Of a stretch of 39,385 nt of DNA, positions 34,332 through 39,385 are shown in pieces. The DNA lies in assembly GCA_030950925.1 (NCBI GenBank), contig JAUZQO010000051.1, positions 1 to 39,385 of the forward strand, in the 5' to 3' direction. This DNA is from Mariprofundaceae bacterium. GTDB taxonomy: Bacteria; Pseudomonadota; Zetaproteobacteria; Mariprofundales; Mariprofundaceae. Numbering within the stretch: the stretch's first letter is position 1; the number at the start of each line of letters is the position of its first letter. The notes under the pieces were generated by a model. The model saw only the letters and a list, made by a program, of their open reading frames with translations. It was not told the DNA's origin and searched no databases. Position numbers and translations under genes: made by a program.

Positions 34332-36944
34332 ATGAAAACATCGGAAATTCGTAAGAAGTTTCTTGGTTATTTTGCAAGTAAAGGGCATGAGATAGTCGAA
34401 TCAAGCTCACTTGTGCCACATGGCGATCCGACATTGATGTTTACCAATGCGGGCATGGTTCCTTTTAAACATGTGTTTTTGGGTGATGAAACACGTTCGT
34501 ATATTCGAGCCACTTCTAGTCAAAAGTGTGTGCGTGCGGGTGGTAAACACAACGATTTGGAAAATGTTGGACATACTTCTCGTCATCACACCTTCTTTGA
34601 GATGCTGGGTAATTTTTCTTTTGGTGATTATTTCAAACAAGATGCGATTGCTTTTGCTTGGGAATTTCTGACTGTTGAATTGAATCTCGATAAAGAGCGT
34701 TTGTTTGTTACCGTGTTTGAAGATGATGATGAAGCCTATGATTTATGGGTCAAAGTCATCGGTATTAGCGAAGATAAAATTGCTAGAATTGGTGCAAAGG
34801 ATAATTTCTGGAGTATGGGTGATACTGGGCCTTGTGGTCCTTGCTCAGAAATCTTTTATGATCATGGTGCAGACGTTTGGGGTGGTCCTCCAGGTACACC
34901 CGAAGAAGACGGTGATCGATATGTGGAAATCTGGAATTTGGTATTTATGCAGTATGACCGCGATGAAGAAGGCACATTAAACCCATTGCCCAAACCATCT
35001 GTGGATACAGGCATGGGTTTGGAGCGTGTGGCGGCGGTATTGCAGGGTACACACGACAATTACAGCATTGATTTATTTAGGCATTTGATTGATGCAGCTT
35101 CTGATGTGACAGGCATTAAGTTGGGTGACAAAGATGAGCAAGATGTGTCGCTTCGCGTATTGGCGGATCATTTGCGTTCTGTGTCGTTCTTGCTCGCTGA
35201 TGGTGTGTTGCCATCCAATGAAGGGCGCGGATTTGTCTTGCGCCGTATTTTGCGCAGAGCTTGCCGTCATGGACGTTTATTGGGCATGAAAGAAGCCTTT
35301 ATGTTTAAGCTTGTACAAGCCTTGATGGATGAAATGGGCGACCATTTTGCCGAGCTTAAAGAAGCGCAAGGCAATATCGAGCAGGTGATTCGCATTGAAG
35401 AAGAACGCTTTATCAAAACCTTGGATAAAGGTTTGAAATTGGTTGAGCAAGCCGTGAGTGATGCAGGTGAGGGTGGCACAATCCCTGGAAAAACACTGTT
35501 TACCTTGTATGACACCTTTGGTTTTCCGACTGATTTAACGGCGGATATTCTCAAAGGTCAGAATATCAAACTAGATATGGATGGTTTTGAAGTGTGCATG
35601 GAAGAGCAGCGCACGCGGGCAAGAGCTGCTTGGGGTGGTTCGGGCGAAGCGCCATTGCCCAAAGGCGTGTTTGAAATCCATGAGCAACATGGTGCGACGG
35701 ATTTCTTGGGTTACACGACACTAAGCGCAGAAGGCGCCATTTTAGGGCTGATTGCAGGGAATAAAGCTGTGCAAACTGCAAAAGAAGGTGATGAAATTTG
35801 GTTGATTACCAATCAAACGCCATTTTATGCCGAATCGGGTGGTCAAGCAGGTGATATTGGTATCATTCGCAATAAAGATGCTGAATTTGTAGTGAGCGAC
35901 ACCAAAAAAGTGTTATCTGACTTGTTTGTACATATCGGCAAAGTAGCGAAAGGTTCATTGGCTGTGGGTTCAACAGCTATGTTTGAGGTACAAGGTGAGC
36001 GCAGAGCTGCCATTGCGCGTAATCATACAGCAACCCATTTGATGCATGCCGTGTTACGTGATGTATTGGGTGAGCATGTCAAACAAGCAGGTTCATTGGT
36101 CAATCCAGAGCGGTTACGCTTTGATTTCAGCCATCATCAACCCATGTCCGAAGAAGAAAAGAAAAGCATTGAAGCATCTGTAAACGCTGCAATTTGGGCG
36201 AATGATGTGGTGGCAACCAAACTAATGACCCAAGATGAAGCAGTGGCATCGGGTGCGATGGCGTTGTTTGGTGAGAAATATGGTGATGAAGTGCGTGTGG
36301 TATCGGCTGGCTTCTCCACTGAGCTTTGCGGTGGCACACATGTGAAGCGAACCGGAGACATTGGTGTGTTCCGCATGGTATCTGAAGCAGGTATTGCCGC
36401 AGGTGTGCGCCGTATTGAGGCTTTGACGGGTAAGGCAGCTTATGAATCCTTTGTGGCAGATACAGATGCCTTAAATACGGCTGCAAACCAAGTGAAAGTG
36501 CGCCCAAATGAAGTGGTGGATGCAGTGAAAGCATTGCAAACCAAGCTGAAAGATGCAGAAAAAGAACTACAGTCGGTGAAAGCAAAAGCATCGACTGGGC
36601 AGTTGGATGAGCTGATTGGCACTGCCAAAGGTGTAAACGGCATCAAATTACTGACTGCTGAAGTCAAAGATGTGGCAGACATGCGTGACTTTATGGATAA
36701 AGCCAAAAGTAAACTCAAGTCTGGCGTGATTGTGTTTGGTCAAATCAAAGGCGAAAAAGTGCAACTTGTGGCAGGGGTTACCAAAGATTTAACCAACACC
36801 TACAACGCAGGTCATATCGTGCGCGAAGTGGCCCAAATTTGCGGCGGTAAAGGCGGTGGCAAACCTGATTTGGCCATGGCTGGCGGCACAGAACCAAGTA
36901 AACTTAAAGAGGCTTTGGCTTTAGCCGCTAGTTTAATAAAGTAA
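34332..36944 (+). CDS. alaS: Alanine-tRNA ligase
   Basis: AlaS charges tRNA-Ala and edits Ser/Gly mischarging. The class II catalytic core is at the N-terminus (FLGYFASKGHEIVESSSLVP, MFTNAGMVPFK, DTGPCGPCSEIFYDHG). The editing domain has the zinc ligands HTATH and CGGTH. The C-Ala domain ends in GGKGGGKPDLAMAGG. The full length is 871 aa. I prefer ATG 34332, where family similarity starts (MKTSEIRKKFL) and GAGG lies nine bases upstream; ATG 34308 would overlap recX. The recA-recX-alaS order is common in proteobacteria. Confidence 0.97.
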   Translation: MKTSEIRKKFLGYFASKGHEIVESSSLVPHGDPTLMFTNAGMVPFKHVFLGDETRSYIRATSSQKCVRAGGKHNDLENVGHTSRHHTFFEMLGNFSFGDYFKQDAIAFAWEFLTVELNLDKERLFVTVFEDDDEAYDLWVKVIGISEDKIARIGAKDNFWSMGDTGPCGPCSEIFYDHGADVWGGPPGTPEEDGDRYVEIWNLVFMQYDRDEEGTLNPLPKPSVDTGMGLERVAAVLQGTHDNYSIDLFRHLIDAASDVTGIKLGDKDEQDVSLRVLADHLRSVSFLLADGVLPSNEGRGFVLRRILRRACRHGRLLGMKEAFMFKLVQALMDEMGDHFAELKEAQGNIEQVIRIEEERFIKTLDKGLKLVEQAVSDAGEGGTIPGKTLFTLYDTFGFPTDLTADILKGQNIKLDMDGFEVCMEEQRTRARAAWGGSGEAPLPKGVFEIHEQHGATDFLGYTTLSAEGAILGLIAGNKAVQTAKEGDEIWLITNQTPFYAESGGQAGDIGIIRNKDAEFVVSDTKKVLSDLFVHIGKVAKGSLAVGSTAMFEVQGERRAAIARNHTATHLMHAVLRDVLGEHVKQAGSLVNPERLRFDFSHHQPMSEEEKKSIEASVNAAIWANDVVATKLMTQDEAVASGAMALFGEKYGDEVRVVSAGFSTELCGGTHVKRTGDIGVFRMVSEAGIAAGVRRIEALTGKAAYESFVADTDALNTAANQVKVRPNEVVDAVKALQTKLKDAEKELQSVKAKASTGQLDELIGTAKGVNGIKLLTAEVKDVADMRDFMDKAKSKLKSGVIVFGQIKGEKVQLVAGVTKDLTNTYNAGHIVREVAQICGGKGGGKPDLAMAGGTEPSKLKEALALAASLIK

Positions 36945-36955
36945 GGAGTGCTTTA

Positions 36956-37228
36956 ATGTCAAATTTAGGTGCATTGCAACTGAATATATCTCACCCAAAA
37001 GCAACGTTTTATTTAAATCAGAATATTACAATTCATACAGAAGGAAAGAAGCTTTCAAAACGTAAAACCTTTAAATACCTCTATAAACAAGAAAATGAAT
37101 TTTCACAAGAAGATAGCGATGAATTAGAAGCTACAGAAGGTGTTGTGGTTGAAGATAAGAACATACCTAACCCCAATAATGAAGCCAATCAAATAGCCAT
37201 TAAGCGCTTACTTTTCAAAGCAAATTAA
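36956..37228 (+). CDS. Hypothetical small acidic protein upstream of the methyltransferase
   Basis: I do not recognise this 90-aa protein. It begins with a beta-rich, neutral part (LGALQLNISHPKATFYLNQN), has a Lys-rich middle and an acidic stretch (FSQEDSDELEATEG), then a polar tail. There is no membrane segment, helix-turn-helix or cysteine. GGAG stands seven bases before the ATG, so it is likely translated, and the stop overlaps the methyltransferase start (TAATG). Base composition is about 30% G+C over 36961-37140 by hand count, against about 47% in a nearby 60-base stretch of alaS (36781-36840). This marks it as part of a foreign insert. It may be a restriction-modification accessory or controller protein, which is a guess from position. 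Confidence 0.6.
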   Translation: MSNLGALQLNISHPKATFYLNQNITIHTEGKKLSKRKTFKYLYKQENEFSQEDSDELEATEGVVVEDKNIPNPNNEANQIAIKRLLFKAN

Positions 37229-38271
37229 TGAATATTATTTCATTATTTTCAGGTGCAGGAGGGCTTGACCTTGGCTTTGAAAAAGCAGGCTTCCAAACAG
37301 TTTGGGCCAATGAATACGACAAGGATATTTGGGAAACCTACGAAAAAAACTTTCCTCATGTAGAGCTTAACCGTAAATCAATTCGTGATGTAGCGTCATA
37401 CGAAATACCCGATTGCGACGGTATTATTGGTGGACCTCCTTGTCAAAGTTGGAGTGAAGCAGGGACACTGCGGGGGATTAAGGATAAACGAGGACAGCTT
37501 TTTTATGAATTTATTCGCATTTTAAGGGACAAACAGCCTAAGTTTTTTGTTGCAGAAAATGTATCGGGAATGCTGGCATCAAGGCATACGAATGCTATGG
37601 AATCTATTCAAAAATTATTTAAAGAAAGTGGGTATAATCTATCATTTACTATGCTGAACGCCTCGGATTATTGGGTGCCACAAGATAGAAAGAGGGTGTT
37701 TTTTATTGGTATTCGCGAGGATTTGGATAAAATATTTGAATTTCCAACCCCTTTCAAACAAAAGAGATGTTTAAAAGATATTATTTATAATATAAGAGGT
37801 TCTGCACTTGCCGCTAAAGATAAAAACCATAGTAATGGCGATGATTGTGCTTTGCCCAACCATGAATATTTAACTGGCGGGTTCTCAAGCATATACATGT
37901 CGCGTAACCGTGTCCGTGCTTGGGATGAACAATCGTTTACAATTCAAGCAGGTGGTCGCCATGCACCGATTCACCCTCAAGCACCAAAAATGGTCTTTAT
38001 CGAACAAAATATTCGTGTATTTGTTCCAGGGAAAGAAAAATTATACCGTCGTTTGAGTGTTCGTGAGTGTGCTAGAATTCAAACATTTCCCGATACACAT
38101 GCGTTTTATTATAAAAGTGTATTGACTGGGTATAAAATGGTGGGTAATGCAGTTCCCGCTACATTGGCATATTTTATTGCGAAAAAACTATATGCTGACT
38201 TGAATCCAGACATGTCATGTTATATTCATGAGCCAGAATCTCAGTTTTATGAAAAACTCATACCAGCTTAA
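37228..38271 (+). CDS. DNA (cytosine-5) methyltransferase, M.HaeIII-like
   Basis: This 347-aa C5-cytosine methyltransferase has all key motifs: SAM-binding FSGAGGLDLGFEKAGF, catalytic Cys in GGPPCQSWSEAG (C72), FFVAENVSGML, QDRKRVFFIG, and the C-terminal GYKMVGNAVPATLAYFIA. The sequence closely follows M.HaeIII as I remember it, including the target-recognition stretch (NHEYLTGGFSSIYMSRNRVR, then AGGRHAPIHPQAP). The likely target is therefore GGCC, inferred and not proven. A type II partner endonuclease would be expected, but no intact one is beside it. It is co-translated with the small upstream protein and is AT-richer than its neighbours, which fits horizontal acquisition. Confidence 0.92.
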   Translation: MNIISLFSGAGGLDLGFEKAGFQTVWANEYDKDIWETYEKNFPHVELNRKSIRDVASYEIPDCDGIIGGPPCQSWSEAGTLRGIKDKRGQLFYEFIRILRDKQPKFFVAENVSGMLASRHTNAMESIQKLFKESGYNLSFTMLNASDYWVPQDRKRVFFIGIREDLDKIFEFPTPFKQKRCLKDIIYNIRGSALAAKDKNHSNGDDCALPNHEYLTGGFSSIYMSRNRVRAWDEQSFTIQAGGRHAPIHPQAPKMVFIEQNIRVFVPGKEKLYRRLSVRECARIQTFPDTHAFYYKSVLTGYKMVGNAVPATLAYFIAKKLYADLNPDMSCYIHEPESQFYEKLIPA

Positions 38272-38274
38272 TGA

Positions 38275-38454
38275 GCTCTGAATGACAATGATTGCGTCAT
38301 ACTTTCGAAGGGTTTAAAACAAGAATATAGTGATAGGTTGCAACGTTTCTTTCTACCTAGGGAAGAAATCAGAAGAAGGTTGTATAAACACTTTATACCC
38401 GATTTTTCCGTTCTAAAATACATGGGGAATAAATGTTTATTGGGGAAGAAGTGA
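38275..38454 (+). pseudogene. Open reading frame remnant after the methyltransferase, possible partner-gene fragment
   Basis: Directly after the methyltransferase TAA and an in-frame TGA, the same frame stays open for 59 codons, to TGA 38452-38454. It reads like real protein (SDRLQRFFLPREEIRRRLYK, then HFIPDFSVLKYMGNKC). It has no ATG until near its end and no ribosome site, so it looks like the 3' remnant of a deleted gene. In an insert carrying an M.HaeIII-type enzyme, a lost restriction endonuclease is one candidate. I do not recognise the sequence. Confidence 0.35.
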
Positions 38455-38474
38455 TTCTAAAAGAGGAAAGATTT

Positions 38475-39023
38475 ATGACCGTTCGTAAAATATTAATTTA
38501 TCCCGATGAGATGTTATTGCAGGTGGCAAAGCCTGTTTTAGATCCTTGTTCGGATGACATAAAAACATTGGTACTAGATATGGCTGAAACCATGTATGAC
38601 GCGCCAGGTGTGGGTTTGGCAGCACCACAAGTGGGTGCTTCGTTGCGCTTGGCAATCACGGATACTGATTGGCGCAGTGGTCGTTATGATAATGACAATG
38701 ATGTCAAAGAAGAACCACCAAAAAAGAACCTCAAAGTATGGATTAATCCTGAAATTATTTGGCGCAGTGAGCGTATGACAACCTATGAAGAAGGCTGTCT
38801 TTCGGTACCTGAAATTTATGAAGATGTGGAACGCCCCGATGCAGTGCGTTTGCGTTGGATGGATTTAAAAGGCGTGCAACACGAGAAAGATTTCGAAGGT
38901 TTTGAAGCGGTTGCTTTGCAGCATGAATTTGATCATTTGGATGGCAAATTGTTTGTAGATTATTTATCACCCTTAAAACGTAAAATGATTCGTAAAAAAA
39001 TGCTTAAATTCTACCACGACTAA
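38475..39023 (+). CDS. def: Peptide deformylase
   Basis: Def removes the N-formyl group from new proteins. The three family motifs are present: GVGLAAPQVG (residues 45-54), EGCLSVPE with the metal-binding Cys, and QHEFDHLDG with the two metal-binding His and the catalytic Glu. The ATG at 38475 follows AGAGGAAA; a longer frame from 38433 overlaps the remnant and has no family match. The length is 182 aa. fmt follows ten bases on, the classic def-fmt pair. Confidence 0.96.
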   Translation: MTVRKILIYPDEMLLQVAKPVLDPCSDDIKTLVLDMAETMYDAPGVGLAAPQVGASLRLAITDTDWRSGRYDNDNDVKEEPPKKNLKVWINPEIIWRSERMTTYEEGCLSVPEIYEDVERPDAVRLRWMDLKGVQHEKDFEGFEAVALQHEFDHLDGKLFVDYLSPLKRKMIRKKMLKFYHD

Positions 39024-39032
39024 AAGGAACAC

Positions 39033-39385
39033 ATGATGCGAATTGTTTTTGCTGGAACACCCAATTTTTCAGTGCCGTACTTGGAAGCATTGATGCAAGA
39101 ACCTGATATGGAAGTCGTGGGTGTGGTCTCGCAACCTGACCGTCAATCAGGGCGCGGCATGAAGCTCACACCCAGTGCTGTAAAAAAATCTGCTTTGGCT
39201 GAAAATATTGATGTCTTAACGCCTGAATCCTTGCGTGATGATGCCGATGCTTTGGCTTGGTTACAGCATAAAAAGGCTGATTTTTTGGTGGTGGTCGCTT
39301 TTGGTATGATTTTACCGAAATCTTGGTTGGATACGCCGAGTATTGCACCCATCAATGTCCATGCCTCATTGTTACCACGCTGGCG
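39033..39385 (+). CDS. fmt: Methionyl-tRNA formyltransferase, N-terminal part (runs off the window)
   Basis: Fmt formylates initiator Met-tRNA, the reaction Def later reverses on the finished protein. The visible 117 codons show the formyl-THF-binding domain: RIVFAGTPNFSVPYLEAL, VVSQPDRQSGRGMKLTPSAV, then FGMILPKSWLDTP and INVHASLLPRW, the start of the SLLPxWRG catalytic segment. AAAGGAA lies before two consecutive ATGs (39033 and 39036), and the second has the better spacing. The 3' part lies outside the window. Confidence 0.95.
   Translation, partial: MMRIVFAGTPNFSVPYLEALMQEPDMEVVGVVSQPDRQSGRGMKLTPSAVKKSALAENIDVLTPESLRDDADALAWLQHKKADFLVVVAFGMILPKSWLDTPSIAPINVHASLLPRW

Overview
The window looks like a chromosomal segment of a low-to-mid G+C proteobacterium. 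The combination of an RNase J, the DUF4390-ntrY-ntrX-trkA-trkH order, glnA next to glnE, recA-recX-alaS and def-fmt would fit the Zetaproteobacteria (Mariprofundus/Ghiorsea-like). That assignment is an inference from gene content, not a database result. Almost all of the window is densely packed housekeeping DNA with many ATGA or TAATG stop/start overlaps. Accessory DNA sits at the left edge (1-2900) and between alaS and def (36950-38460).

Layout. 1-1020: the tail of a probable type I restriction specificity gene (hsdS), translationally coupled to an OLD-family ATPase gene that is cut off at a perfect 20-bp inverted repeat. 1200-2900: a soluble chemoreceptor with duplicated PAS domains, followed by a small palindromic element. 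8164-3075 (minus): pyrE, rnj, a NusG-domain-II protein, a Gx-type membrane protein, a TonB/TolA-like protein and mutY. 8366-12594 (plus): glnA, a terminator, then glnE, whose product controls GlnA. 12861-20346 (plus): a DUF4390 secreted protein, the NtrY/NtrX two-component pair, the TrkA/TrkH potassium uptake system and a WrbA-like flavoprotein. NtrX has an altered GAFTGA loop.

25074-20382 (minus): trmB, a NERD-nuclease-like zinc-ribbon protein, a DUF4438 protein, a secreted retropepsin-like protease, a decayed nitrilase-family amidase pseudogene with at least three lesions, a DUF1841 protein and a DUF6111-like small membrane protein. 25303-27455 (plus): an unusual glyoxalase-like/PCP_red fusion overlapping an ABC1 (UbiB-like) kinase gene. 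27456-27755 is a 300-bp non-coding stretch with a perfect DnaA box, two near-perfect ones and a very AT-rich tract, so it is a candidate DnaA-binding or origin-like region. 27756-31452 (plus): a small [2Fe-2S] thioredoxin-like ferredoxin, a glutathione S-transferase-like protein and polA. carA (minus) and recA (plus) then diverge. recA-recX-alaS runs to 36944.

Between alaS and def lies an AT-rich insert. It holds an unknown acidic small protein, a C5-cytosine methyltransferase closely resembling M.HaeIII (so probably GGCC-modifying), and an open reading frame remnant that could be what is left of a partner gene. The window ends in def and the start of fmt.

I saw no tRNA, rRNA, CRISPR array or intact insertion sequence. 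The most interesting items are the VOC-PCP_red fusion with its kinase partner, the DnaA-box cluster, the M.HaeIII-like island, the NtrX motif change and the palindrome at the OLD truncation.
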